Position numbers and translations under genes: made by a program. Under the pieces are notes generated by a model. It was given only the letters and a program-made list of their open reading frames with translations. It had not been told where the DNA came from and made no database searches. DNA of 64,000 bases from Macropodus opercularis. Its lineage: Eukaryota > Chordata > Actinopteri > Anabantiformes > Osphronemidae. The stretch is from positions 2,301,501 through 2,365,500 of the forward strand of contig CM061100.1 in NCBI GenBank assembly GCA_030770545.1, read 5' to 3'. Positions 52,901 to 64,000 of the stretch are shown here, piece after piece; positions within the stretch are counted from its first letter, which is position 1; each line of letters opens with the position of its first letter.

Positions 52901-55900
52901 ACTTGGGAAGATTAGTCCACAATAAATTGCTGTGGGTGGAAAGTGAAAGCACCAAAGGCATATGTTAAACAAGCAGAGAAAAACAAATCCACCTACTTCT
53001 ACTGGTATCTCCACATTTACAGCACAAAATGCCACTGCTCCTGCAGACACTCCCTAATCCAAATAAGATTTATTGCATTCTCACAGAAACACTGAAGCGT
53101 AAGAGAAGTCACAACAATAGCCTGGAGGTGCATCGTATCTAATTCATGCAGCAGACGACACACCCACAGGCCAGTAACGAATGAAAGAATGCAACCATCT
53201 ACTGAAACTGTCCACGTCCGAGTTAGACGGAGGATCCTGAAAGACTTGAAATAACTGCTGACGAGACCAATAACCACACAGAATAAACATTCAAGCACCA
53301 GAAACCAAAGCAAGTCACGTGTTCGCCACTGAAAAGCTAAAGTCCCAACTTTAAAGTAGGAGCTGCTGTACCTTCACTTTGCTGTGATGTGGCCTGAGTT
53401 CAAGCTTTTGACCAAACAACCAGCACAACGTGGATCGTGTGTCTTGGGTTCATGTCTACTGGCTGTTTCACTCCTCTAATAACCTTTTACACCAGCAATT
53501 ATCGTAATTTAAAAAGGTGGATGAATGCACTATGTTATTATCTGTAAACAGCCTGCTGGTATGTAGAACAAATAAAAATATATCTGGCTCACAGCTACAG
53601 GTCAAAACACGTCCCCACAGCTCATGACCTCCTGGCGCTGCTTCAGCATCGAACCACAGCAGGATACTGACACCTACAGCTGTATTCATTCAAGGACTGA
53701 CTACAGCCAAAAAGTCCAAATAGACATTCTGGGATGTAGACGCACACCTGCCATCATCTCACATCCTGCAATGGGCCACAGAGCCGGACGTGGCTACAAA
53801 CCCAGCCCTAACGCCTGGAGTGTTTCCTAGAGCACAGTGGCCTTAACCACAGGGATGATCTGGAACAACAAGGCTCTTTGTCAGAGACCAGGAACGCGTA
53901 GCCTCCGTAGCCGAGCTGTAGGAGCCCTCACAAGCTGGTGTCTGGAATACAAACACAGGCCTCCAGTTATTCCAGTAACACGCGTTTTGTTGGTGGAGCC
54001 CAAGCACCAGCTCTAATTTTAAACAAGCACAGGGATGGAAAATATTTAGGAAAAACCCCACTGCAGCCATGCGTCACGATCACCTTAGAGGAAATAGGCT
54101 TTACAGGCGTAGGACGGCGAGGAAGGAGGTGCACAGCCTTAACGTTGCGTGAATTACTAATTCTGTATATTAACTGTACATCCTGGCTGAGTTCGGTCTG
54201 GTTGAAACGTCAAAATTTCACCTGGCGTCTTCTGCAGGTCACAATAACGCCCAGCTCACACGTGCGGGTCAGTGTGGTAAGAAGCGAACTTACACCTGAA
54301 ACGTCACGGCCAAAACAAAAGCAATAATTACATCTTGTTCACCGGCTCAAAATTCAGACTGATGTCAGGCACATATAATAAATATTTGCCTTGTAACACT
54401 GTGGCGTGCAAGTTTCCCAGACCCCGTAAACATGTCATGAGGGAATGCCGCCGCTCAGGTATCCGTGGGTCTATATCGTGCTTTTTTAAATAGTGTACAT
54501 TCTGCACACACAATCTGATAACAACACCTGTAACCATTTGTTCCTGGCGAGTCACGGCTCACTGAGCAGCGTGTCTGGAGAGAGCGCTCCGTCCCTTCAC
54601 CACAGTTACAACTACAACACTGCTCAGCTTTGTTTTGTGGCTGCGAAAACACACAGTTCTTTAAAGAAAAATAGAAAGCGCGCAGGTGAATGTGCGCCAT
54701 TGTTCTGCTGACGAGCGAGAGGCGGCAGCTGCAGCCTGTCGCACGGTGACGACATCAGACAATCTCAGCAGGTCGACAAGCACAGAGCTGCATTGTCATT
54801 TCAAACGTCACCAGCTCGTACTGAGTTACAGCACTGTTTCCTAATGTTTGGTGAGGATTAATATCTATTTTTATTGCAGAGCTCTTGTATCAACTGTCTT
54901 GATTTTCACGCTGTTGAACGTGTCTTTTTGTTAAGCTGGTGAAACTGAACTAAACAGGACTAATCTGTGTACTTTGATACTGATCCAAATTTGAAATCCA
55001 CCAATTGAAAGACTTGTAAACTCTTGACAGAGGTTGAACCTGTGGGTTCTCTCTAGCTGGGTTGCTCTGCTGCAGTATCTCTCTGCCTTTCAGATCTGGT
55101 TTCTGTTCAAGCACCATCTAATTAATGGCAACACCAACGCCATTAACTGTTCATTGGCTCGTCAGCATAACATTGTTTCTCTTGAAGCTAATGAATCCAC
55201 CCTGTAATTTCTGACCCAGAAACCTCCCGTTTGCTAAAAGCACAGGCAGAGCAGTTTAAGATGAGCACACTGTTCATCCAGGCCTCACTCATGTTACAGA
55301 TGTGCTGCCAGAGCGTCTCGGTCCAGCGCTGCACGTCATCCCACGCGCGCATGCACAGCAGGTACGTTACATCCCGCCCACCGCACCGCGTACCGACGCA
55401 GACCGTCCGGGGATGGACAGCATCTCCTTCCAACACGCTGATCACGGCATCCTGACGCAACAGAGCAGACAAACAAACAAAAACAAACAGTCTGGATGCA
55501 TTTCTAGAGCGTCTGCATAGCTAAGACATCACACATAGCTAAGATACTCACAGCTCACCAAATCAAACTGTTTCAACTGCAGCTCATGGTAAATCCTCTG
55601 CTTCCTCTTCATACACATACTGCATATCTGCTGCAGGCCTGTGCTCCTATACGACGCCATACTACAGTATATCGAGTTTACTTTGTCTGTCTTAAATACT
55701 ACAAAGCTGTAGTTCCCATCAGTTTTTAAAAATGAAAAAACGCAAAGTTCTAGAGGGAAATAAAAATAGAATGCACTGGAATAAATATCATACGAGTTTT
55801 ACTTTAATTCAGGACTTTAGTCTAGTGGCCTCTGCCTGTTATTGTAATCAACAAGGAAAGTCTCCAACCTTCCTGATGGGGATTATAAGTAACGGCTCGT

Positions 55901-58604
55901 CCTCAGACTCCAGGTCTTCTTGACTCTGATAGCAGAACAGATTGTGCCCCCTGACGACACCGAAGACATTTTCCCAGCATTTCAGATCCTCTTCCAGCTG
56001 AAAGCAGGCAGTAAAGTACTGCACTGACTGATAATATGATACACGTGCAGCATGTGATAGTATATGAACGTCGACTCACCTTAACACTGAGTTGGCCGCT
56101 TATGACTTGCTGAGTCATGCACAGAGGCTGAGCTGCGACGCGACAGCACATGTTTCCATACAGAGGCAACCAAAAAGCGCTGTCCTCTGAAACCAAAACG
56201 TTACAGAGGACAATTCAGGAGAAGTGAGATGAAGACACAGGAAGGAGAGAAGAGAGGACGCAACAAGAGGAAACGGGCAGAGGCAAGATGAAGAGGAAAC
56301 CAAATGAGTTGGGCCTGACCTGATGCTGACAGTGATAAATCATGTGTCTTGAACCCGTCCTGGACGTGTTCGATTCCCAGTGTTGTGTGAGCCAGCAGAT
56401 TGTACTTCAGGCCCCTTCAGATACAAAGAAAAGCATAAATGACTTGACTCTTATTTTCTAACTAATTTGCTCTGCGTCGAGGGACGAGCCGTGTATCTCA
56501 CAGTAAAGACAAGTCACGAGACAAAGGTGGTGACAAACTTCCAGGTCCTGCGACTCCTTCACTGGGAATCGATCCACAAGCGGTTGCAGACTCGAACGCT
56601 GCACGGATCTTTTTTCCTGAGGAGCATCCCAGAGAGCCCCCCAGACGGCTGATCCTCCTGGGCCCCAGCGCCCCCAGGGGGAAGTCCTCGAGCACACAAC
56701 TGCTGTACAGCTCCACGCGAAGCCGGAAGTCTGGACCTACATCGCTGCTGCGCACGCACACGTTTGAACAAACACATAGAATGTATTTTACAATGAGAAC
56801 GGATAAAACAGAAAGCTGCGAACACAAGAGTCTTACAATACGAAGGTGTCTTCAAAACATATGTCGGTCAACGTTCTGTCCACCATCACCAGGTCTGTGT
56901 CAAGGATTTGTGTTCCACACCGAAGCAGGCCGAACACAGCGCAGCGATGCAGCTCTGCTGGCACAGAGCAAGGTCAGACTTGAAACAACACATTTCACCA
57001 ACCACGTGAACGTCAGTCTCATGGTTACCTCCTTTGTTTTTGAAGTACTCTGAGTCTTTCCACATGAGAGGGACTCGCAGGTCTGCAGAGGGCAAAACAG
57101 AAAGATAAAGACACAAACACTGGCCTCAAGTGCTCAACACTTCCAGTGACAGAGCTCACCTGACAGAGCCACTTTTCCAGTACACGCCACTAGATCCTCA
57201 TGGGATCTGCAAATCATTAAAAACATATTATTTGTTCAAATAATTTTATTACAGCATTACTATTTTAATACAATGTTCATTAAAAAGACAAGGACGGGTT
57301 CTTCTGAGCTTCATTAACATGCAACCTGCCTTTTGAAGATTATTTGGCTGCTGATTGCTCGATAGAATCCCTTCTCATCTTTTATCTGTGTACATCATTT
57401 ACCCACGCACAACACAACCTTGCTCTGCATCTGACCTGCATCCCTCTCTCTGTAGGACCTGAGCTTTCCTCACGCTCTGCAGCTCGCTGAGCAGGGCCAG
57501 GATGCGGGCGTTGCACGTTAGCAGGCTCTTGGAGGCCTCCAGAGCCTGCTCTCTCTGAGAACAAGCTGCCAGTAGCTTACTGGCTCCTTCCTGCATCCTC
57601 ACCTCCCGTTCGATCTGTTTGAGTAGTTCCTTGTCCTGGAAGAAAAACAAGAGGAGTCAGTGGCAGATTACAGCCGATGTGTCACTGTGTTAAACAAAAA
57701 TGACTGGTTAGCCTCTGTAATTATGGTGTAGACCGCACAGTATGCAGACATATGTACAGTCGTAGGTGAATGTTAATAACATGCACAGTAACCTGGAATC
57801 TTGTAAAAATACATATTTTCCAGGCGATGCTGTGGGTATTTTTTCAGAAGCTAATTATAGGTTGGACTCAACGGAGCACGCTCAGGAAGTTTACGTTTCC
57901 ACTCATGGCATTTGGTCGATGTTGGGACAGTCCAGGCCGTGAGTCACTTCCCCTGTGAAACTGGATGGCGCGAGATCATTTTACAACTGTCTGGTTCTCA
58001 CCAACATGGTCCCCACCCCAAGCTGCTAGATTCAACAAGCTCACATTCTGCTCAAATTCAAATTTTTCAGGCTTCAGCGCAAAACGTTTCAAGCACAAAC
58101 CCGTTGCTGCATTTTCTGTCTAATCATTGACAGACAACACGTATTGCAGACACAATGCAGATCAGTCTTACACTTATTCACACTGTGACTATAATACGGT
58201 GCAATTTAAGCAGTTTATACTGTAGCAGCCACTTGTTAAGGACTCAGTCATGTTCCCTGAGCCTAAACCCTGTTGGAATGTTGTACTTGTGTTTTGACTA
58301 AACCCCTAATAATTACATAATCTGTGGGACACAACCAAATTAGCAACAGTGGTTTGATGGCTATTTCGTTGTAGATTTTAATATTGTCTCAGTGCTGGAA
58401 TAACACAAACAGTGGTTGGTTGCATTTGCACTCACACTCATGTCTGTCATGTAAAGTTACACTTAGAATAAAATATAATTCCAATCAAACCTTGATGTTT
58501 TGAATTCGGATTAATCATATACTAATGTACAACATTTCACCTAATTAGAAAAGCATCGAATGAACTATGACCCTCCCAGCACTTACCTGGGTGCTATCAT
58601 TCAT
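49974..58604 (-). CDS. rtkn: Rhotekin-family Rho effector (HR1 and PH domains)
   Basis: Twelve coding exons, all phase-compatible: 58604-58587, 57635-57436, 57206-57160, 57082-57029, 56954-56837, 56744-56502, 56414-56320, 56186-56080, 55997-55869, 55451-55289, 52465-52367 and 50224-49974, giving ~507 residues. The HR1 Rho-binding region is residues ~7-75 (EVRMQEGASKLLAACSQREQ). The anillin-like part has VPLMWKDSEYFKNKG, VDRTLTDICFED, YNLLAHTTL and WLPLYGNMCCR. A PH domain follows from residue ~295 (HNLFCY to WTETLWQHI). After it come HWKQCC, LMKIE and KQGSLYHEM, as in rhotekins. The family binds GTP-loaded Rho and acts at septin/actin structures. MNDSTQ is chosen as the start because the frame is open upstream but lacks a Met before a stop. 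The C-terminus is divergent and lacks the family's PPPW segment; the last exon is the least certain. It mixes RTKN and RTKN2 features, so the paralog is unresolved. Confidence 0.9.
50225..52366 (-). other. Rhotekin last intron, with a possible cassette exon
   Basis: The intron runs between the KQGSLYHEM exon and the last exon. It contains one open block, 51647-51471, flanked by TTTTTCAG and GTGCAAG, which is described separately. Nothing else is recognised here. Confidence 0.5.
51471..51647 (-). other. Possible in-frame cassette exon of rhotekin
   Basis: This 177-base open block starts after a pyrimidine-rich acceptor (CTGTGTCTTTTTCAG) and ends at CTGCAG|GTGCAA. Its phases are 1 at both ends, exactly what would fit between the exon ending at 52367 and the one starting at 50224. 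It would add 59 residues (beginning VTPAPPSEGLVVPDL). Direct joining of the flanking exons already gives a rhotekin-like sequence (YHEM-VIDEP), so this is either an alternative exon or a coincidence. Confidence 0.3.
52466..55288 (-). other. Rhotekin intron, no gene seen
   Basis: A 2.8-kb intron between the PH-domain exon and the HWKQCC exon. The open frames in it (for example 53938-54327 on the plus strand) are unrecognised. No mobile element identified. Confidence 0.6.
57637..58586 (-). other. Rhotekin first coding intron, no gene seen
   Basis: An intron of about 0.95 kb between the exon carrying the start codon and the HR1 exon. Its acceptor is TTCTTCCAG|GAC and its donor is CAG|GTAAGT. 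Nothing recognisable is inside. Confidence 0.6.
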
Positions 58605-58676
58605 GTTCAGTCTGTGTGCGGTCAGCAGACAACGGTGCGTGGACTGACTGGTCTCACAGCCGACTACAAGAGAAAC
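58587..58676 (-). other. Rhotekin exon with the start codon (5' UTR and first 6 codons)
   Basis: The exon runs from an acceptor at CTGGCTGCAG|GTTTCTC (first base 58676) to CCCAG|GTAAGT (last base 58587). A second usable acceptor lies 13 bases further in. The part before the ATG at 58604-58602 is open but has no earlier Met. The start context is good (A at -3). Confidence 0.6.
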
Positions 58677-59066
58677 CTGCAGCCAGAACAGTCAGTTACT
58701 CAACAGAGATCAAAACAGTCTTAAGACTCACTATAAGAGGCTGCAGCACGAGGGATTAGGGGATTCGCAGTCCTTAAGTCTTATGTTCCGACAGCTCTAT
58801 CACGCAAACGTCTCAAAGTACGAGACTCACACACTGAAATATGTTTTAAAGATTTGTTACCAGTTCTACTTCTTTGTAATAGCATCAATTCAACTTCTAA
58901 CAAAAGGACATAAAACCTGAGGCTTTTATTCTGGCATCGTGATCAACAGAAAGACCTAATGTGTGATGGATCGGCGTGTAACCATTCGCTCAGATGCCCA
59001 CAGGCATAAATAATTCACCCCCCCCAAAGCATAAGGAGTAAAGTTAAACAGACATTTGCTACTTAC

Positions 59067-59103
59067 CAGGACAAGTCTACCTGCATTCACAACAGTTTCA
59101 ACG
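59067..59103 (-). other. Possible upstream 5' exon of rhotekin
   Basis: This small block ends at TCCTG|GTAAGT, a perfect donor on the minus strand, 390 bases upstream of the start-codon exon. A CTTCTTCTCCCAG acceptor-like sequence precedes it, so it is either a 37-base internal exon or the end of a longer first exon. The open frame across it has no Met before a TGA, so it would be untranslated. It lies about 0.62 kb beyond the BDP1 stop codon, possibly inside or next to the BDP1 3' UTR. Confidence 0.45.
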
Positions 59104-59723
59104 CTGGGAGAAGAAGCCAGATTTCATTGAGGGCAGATAGCAGATGTTTTTATTTCAGTATCAAACAATAACTTAAATGCTGCAAATCCGTGTGGGAACG
59201 TGAACTATACGCTGCACGGTACAGTAAAAACGGCTTAACTTGTGGTAGTAAAGCAAAATCTGCTGATGCATTTTTACAACACAAAAAACAACTTTAGTAC
59301 ATGGTTTTATAAAAAGCAAAAACTAATCCTGTTTCAGTTTATTGGAACTGATGATTAAATATTCTATAAATACACAAGAGATGCGTTGAGAAGTTAATGC
59401 ACTTTAATGTACCGTGAAGTGTACACGACGCAGTATGGTTACGCGTCTTCCTGAGGCCAGTGCTGTGCAAGTCACAACATGGAAATTAAACAGCTGTTTG
59501 CTACTGTACAATATTTACATATTTACAGCAAATCAACAAGCCCCAAACGTGAACTATTGGGATAAAGCTGCCGCCTCCTTCAGTCAAATAGTGCTTATGA
59601 CTAATGGGTGGAATTTAAAATTCTTATTCTTATGTACAGTAAATTTACATCATTAGAACTGACAGCAAAAAGCAAAAAAGGTTTAACGGAAGGAACATTT
59701 TAAAAAGCAAGTCGTGCACATGT
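59104..59723 (-). other. BDP1 3' UTR / BDP1-rhotekin spacer
   Basis: The region runs from the BDP1 stop to the first rhotekin exon candidate. Minus-strand polyadenylation-like hexamers occur at 59408-59403 (ATTAAA), 59343-59338 (AATAAA) and 59154-59149 (AATAAA). Which is used cannot be decided from sequence. No separate promoter motif for rhotekin was identified. Confidence 0.5.
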
Positions 59724-62700
59724 TTACACGTCTGGGTCTACATCTGTAAAGATGTCACTTAAAAAGTACTGGGAGACACTGGTGGGCTCCTCCTCTGCCG
59801 AGCTGCTCTGCACACAGTCACTTCCCAGAGAAGCTGAAACCTACAGAACAACACAAAAGCAACTTTATGTCAACTTCATGAAAGAGCGTGAAAGCGTCCA
59901 CAAGAAAACATCTCGTCATCCTCACCTGTTGTGTACCGCGAGAAGAGCCGGTCATTGGAGTTGGAGTGTGTTCAGCTTCCATCTGCGTTGGTGTTGCTGA
60001 GGTGTCAGACAGTGATGAGGGAGCTTCCTCTGGCGGCTGTGTTGGACTCGCTGTTGGTGCGGCGTTACGTGGAGCTACGCTGGAAGGTTTTCCAGCTCCA
60101 TGTGGGGTTTGGACCTTAGAGCTTGAGGAAATTAGAAAACGATCAACTGAGGTAAATTAAGTCCTGGTACGTCAGTTTAGGGCATCACTCTACTTGTGCT
60201 GAAAACGTTTGAAGATTTATTTCCCAATCATAAATGAACAGGAACCAACATTTGAACAGATCAGGTCTTTTCATTTCTGTTCTCCTCACCTAATCCCATC
60301 CGGGGCTTTCGAGCTGCTGCCCTGTGCACATGCTAGAGTCTCCTTTTCGATCTCCACCTGATCACCGCTTTCCGTCTGCGGTTCAGCGACGACGCCATCG
60401 CCTGAATTTGCTGTTGCATCACAGGCGTCCAGTTGCATAGTCTGGATAGAGTTTGGAGCGAAGGCCTTGCTGCCTTGTTTTGTCCTCGTAAGCTTGACCT
60501 GCGTTTTGGCTGATTTAAAGACAGACTGGTATAAGAAGGTGTCTGATTAGCTAAAGCGTGTTATGAATCTATAATTATCCTTAAAATACCTCGTCTTGCT
60601 TTGCCTCTTGACGTCAGCTTTGTTGGGGTGATTTCAGCATCATTATTTTTCTCTACAGGCTTTGGTGGCTGAACTGTCGTGCTCTCTGAGTAAAAGAGTA
60701 AAAGCTGACTCTCAGTAACACAATATAAAACATTTGTTAAAATAAATGCAAATAAAATTAAACATGCTACCATCATGTTCATCCGCTGGATTCTTTACGA
60801 TCAAATCCTTCTGTAGGTGGGAAAAACAAATGGAATGTGTGACATATTTAATCATTCTGCAGATTCGAGTAGTTTACTGCAACTTCACATACTTCGTGTG
60901 TAACCTGGACCAGCACACAATCATTTACATCGATCGTCTCTTCGCTCTCAGACGTGAGCACAGGGACAGTTGAAAGAGAACCATCTCCCGCTGCGGCTCC
61001 CACGTGTTCTCCAGGACGACTGCTGAAGGGTGAAAACAGTTCAAGCACCAAACTAAATCGGCTCCACACCTGTCGAGATGACTAGCTGATAACGCCGGCC
61101 ACGAACCTCTGTCGCGGAATTGATGCATCTGTTACAGGAAGATAAGAGAGAGGCTCATCTGCACTGTCCACCGCCTCCCCTGATGAGGAGACTGGGATCT
61201 CAGTCAGAGAAAGGATGAAAAATGGTTCGTCTGGATCTGAAGGCACCTGCTCCGACAGCACTAAAAAGAAATGAGAGAAAGATCTCAGTGGAGGCTCGAT
61301 GTCCAGTCGAACGTAAAGTTCTGTGAGTGGATGGTCTTACTGTCTGAAAACAAGGAGAGACATGGGTGGCTTGGGGATGCTTCTAAACACAATGCTGAAA
61401 CACTCTGATATGAGAATCAGACAGAAAGAGAAAACACTGATTAGAGTAAAAACTGCAAAGACATATTTTTAGTATTAAAACAAAATACTAATACTTAGAA
61501 TATAGTAAAGTTCTGCAGGTTTGCACCTGGGCAGGTGGGACTTGAGTCGAACATCCTACAGAGGATTCAGCGTCATGTGACGGAGGGTTAAGTTGACCCA
61601 GTTGTACCGCAGCACCACCTGAACGCGACTCTGAGCGCTTTTCTTGTTGTTCAGCAGCGCCCTCCACTGGCTTCTTCTCAGGTCTCAGGAGTTCAGACAC
61701 AGATTTGTGGGAAACAGAAGCGTCCACATCCTTTAAATCTGAAAAACAAAATAAATTAATAACAAACTAATAATAATAAAACTAATAAAAATATTTTATC
61801 AGGATGTTTCAAAGTAAGGCAGTTTTTATTTAAGATCTCAAACCTGCTTGTGCTTCTTTCTGAACCTGTTGCACCTTTGGAAGCTGACTGCTGCGAGCCA
61901 GGTTGGGTTTAGGCTTTACCAGCCTGCCTCTGCGAGGTGGACGAGCTTTGCTCGCACAGATAGTGGGGCCACTTGACTGTGATTCATCAGCGCTTTAATT
62001 GGGAGGACAAAGAACATTGCAAGTAGATATCTGAGTGATAACTTGTTTGTGGCCGTTTATGAGGCTGGCTGACATTATGACTCACGTCTTACCTGCCAGC
62101 ACACTGAGATTTGTCATTTGAAGTTTGATGGACTTCCCTGGTTTCAGAAGTCTGTTGTGCTGCATCTTGACTTTCCGTTTTAGAGGTGATTTCTGATTTT
62201 GTGGAGCCCTCCTTCAAAAACTGGACACTTGAAAATGCAACAGACTCGTCCGGTGGTTGCGTTTTTAGCTCAGCAGCTCCAGTGGAGACGTCTTCTTTGC
62301 AGCCTTGTGCAGACACTTTGACTTTCATTTTAGTGTCACTTGACATTTTGTCCCCTGTTGATTTTTCAGGAACTGCAGCTGTTGATACTGAACAAACCTC
62401 AGCGGCCTGAGCTGATGCTAAGACAGACGATGCATCCTCTTCACCTGTGTGATCCAGTGACGTTTGCATCTCTGCGGCAGCGGATTCCATTGAGTCGAGC
62501 GCTTCGCTATTTACGGATGAATGCACTGGCGCCAGGCTCTTGTCTCTTTCCGTAGACTCCGGTTTTGAATGTGCAGCGCCTTTGTGTTCAGCCTGCTGCT
62601 CTCTCACTACATTCATAGACGAGCTCATGTGCTGCTGATCTGGGGTGTCACTGGTCCCCCTGGGGTGCAGTTTCGACCGCGATGCTTTGATTGAAGATGT

Positions 62701-64000
62701 TATGTTGGGTTTGGGTTTGACTTTGACAGAGCGCCGCCTTCTCAGACCTACACTTGGTTCTGAGCTCTCTGAGCTCGAGTCGAGCGCAAATCCAACCTGC
62801 ATCTTTTGTCCCTCTGCGCATTTATCATTTGTAGAGGATTCAAATGAACCTGCTGTGCCACTACTGGATGACGGAGCTTCCCCTACCATCATGTCCTCAC
62901 TAGGTTCCGGCCTCTCTGCTTTCTGACTGACTGGTAGATCTGCATTTTCAGCATCAGACATCAGTTTTTCATTTGCAGACTCAGACACTGATGCTGACGC
63001 TGCTGTCGTCTGTTCAATGCTGGGTTGAGAGTTGTTTTCTGAAGAACTTCCACTTGCTGCACCCGAATCTACCTGACCGAGCGTTGCATCATCCGAGTTC
63101 TTCCGCTCATCTGTAGATCGTTCACCTGTGGCTGTAAGAGAACTGCTCAAATCTGACACCGGACCAGTGCTTTCAGTTGCTTGTTCTGGAAGGGTGGCAA
63201 AACTTGGTTCTGGTTCTACTTCTGCTGTTGCTTTGGGGATTGGAGTTGGGTTAGACTCTCTCTCTTTAGAGGCTTCTGTGACCTGAGGCTTCGACCGAGC
63301 AGCTCTACGTGTCAGTGGTAGGTTGGGTTCGACTTTCCGCATTCTGCTTCTTCTCGGCTGTAAAGGAGATGCAACTTCACTCCGTGCTTCTTGACTGACT
63401 GGTAAATCTTCTCCACCGTCTCCTTGGCCTCGGACAAATTGTGTATTTAATTCTTCCTCAACTTGTGGTTGTGTGCATGACATTTCAGATGATCCTAAAT
63501 TAGGACCACTCTCAGTTGTACCAGACTTTGCCACTGATACCGACAAAGATCTGGTCTGTTCACTAATGGGTTGAAAGTTGTCTTCCGAGATGTTTTTGCT
63601 TTCTAAGGAACTTATGTCTGATGTTTGTGCACCTGAATCTACTTGACCAAACGTTGCATCTGTATTTTTCTCCTCAGCTGTAGATTGATTCTCTGTGGTA
63701 CCTAAATTCAGTGCTACTTCCAAATCTGACACCAGACCAGAGCTTTCGGGGTTTTTTTCTGGAGGGGTGACACAACTTAGTTCTGGTTCTACCTCTGCTA
63801 TTGGTTGGGGGATTGAAGCTGGGCTGCCGTCGCTCTCTTTAGATGTTTTTGTGACCTGAGGATTCGAGCAGGCATCTCTACGTCTCAGTGGCAGGTTGGG
63901 TTTGACCTTCTGTAACCTGCTTCTTGGCTGTAAAGGAGATGCAACTTCACTCTGTGCTTCTTGACTGACTGGTAAATCTTCTACAGATGATCCAATAAAA
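59724..64000 (-). CDS. bdp1: BDP1 (TFIIIB subunit B''), C-terminal part
   Basis: Eleven exons in phase: >64000-62093, 61992-61844, 61738-61527, 61404-61341, 61260-61107, 61019-60905, 60810-60771, 60685-60590, 60509-60290, 60121-59926 and 59840-59724. They encode the last ~1,090 residues. BDP1 is the SANT-domain subunit of TFIIIB, which recruits RNA polymerase III; the SANT domain lies beyond the right edge. Identity rests on DEPFFILSLTEIP (exon 61260-61107) and the terminal SVSQYFLSDIFTDVD, both matching the vertebrate BDP1 C-terminus, and on basic RRxR...KPNL motifs. The big first exon is Ser/Glu-rich and open to the window edge, with no start codon required. It holds degenerate repeats beginning DLPVSQ. 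Donors after 61107 (GTTCGT) and 60905 (GTTACA) are weak but phases agree. At 61019 an alternative acceptor three bases upstream is possible. Confidence 0.92.
62093..64000 (-). repeat. Degenerate internal protein repeats in the large BDP1 exon
   Basis: The DLPVSQ(E/K)A block recurs with its coding DNA at 63980-63956, 63410-63386 and 62940-62918, spaced 570 and about 468 bases apart (190 and about 156 codons). Each is followed by a basic RxR...KVxPN block (about 63910, 63338 and 62725). The first two units also share EVEPE and DATFGQVDSGA-type segments. Human BDP1 is known for tandem repeats in its C-terminal half, but these units are longer. The first copy is cut off by the window edge. Confidence 0.8.

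Noticed and set aside
56360..56390. tRNA-like GTTCGATTCCCAG
   Set aside because: It is the antisense of the rhotekin exon encoding HTTLGIEH; no acceptor or anticodon stem is present.

Overview
The window looks like ray-finned fish (teleost) nuclear DNA. It has spliced genes with small introns and GT-AG sites, long AT-rich non-coding stretches, abundant CA/TG microsatellites, a decayed fish-type LINE 3' end and a decayed Tc1-like transposon. The encoded proteins are clearly vertebrate. No bacterial operon, CRISPR array, tRNA or rRNA gene is visible.

Left edge (1-2.6 kb): a CpG-rich block on the minus strand contains what looks like the first coding exon (1964 down to 1877) of a gene that continues out of the window to the left. 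It encodes a signal peptide and ends in a strong splice donor. The gene is not identifiable from this exon alone.

Middle (2.6-45 kb): about 42 kb in which I find no convincing protein-coding exon. It holds microsatellites, a diverged ~140-bp direct duplication (6736-6880 and 7166-7310), a LINE 3'-end remnant (20260-20520) and a Tc1/mariner-like transposase fossil in antisense (41740-42640). It separates two divergently transcribed genes, so it may be a shared regulatory landscape.

Right third (45-64 kb): three recognisable genes. (1) An ARID5-family DNA-binding protein, probably fish arid6, on the plus strand; the complete CDS lies in five exons from 46063 to 48547 and gives 581 residues. 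(2) A rhotekin-family Rho effector on the minus strand, reconstructed here as twelve coding exons from 58604 down to 49974 (about 507 residues). All exon phases agree, and it has HR1, anillin-like and PH regions. (3) The C-terminal ~1,090 residues of BDP1, the B'' subunit of TFIIIB, on the minus strand from the right edge down to 59724. It includes a long repeat-bearing exon and the conserved C-terminal end.

The ARID and rhotekin genes are convergent (tail to tail). Human ARID5B and RTKN2 on chromosome 10 have the same arrangement, which suggests an ancient paralogous pair. BDP1 and rhotekin are head-to-tail and very close: untranslated 5' exons of rhotekin probably lie within about 0.7 kb of the BDP1 stop codon. 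Coordinates and phases were worked out by eye from splice sites and protein similarity; no alignment or transcript data were available.
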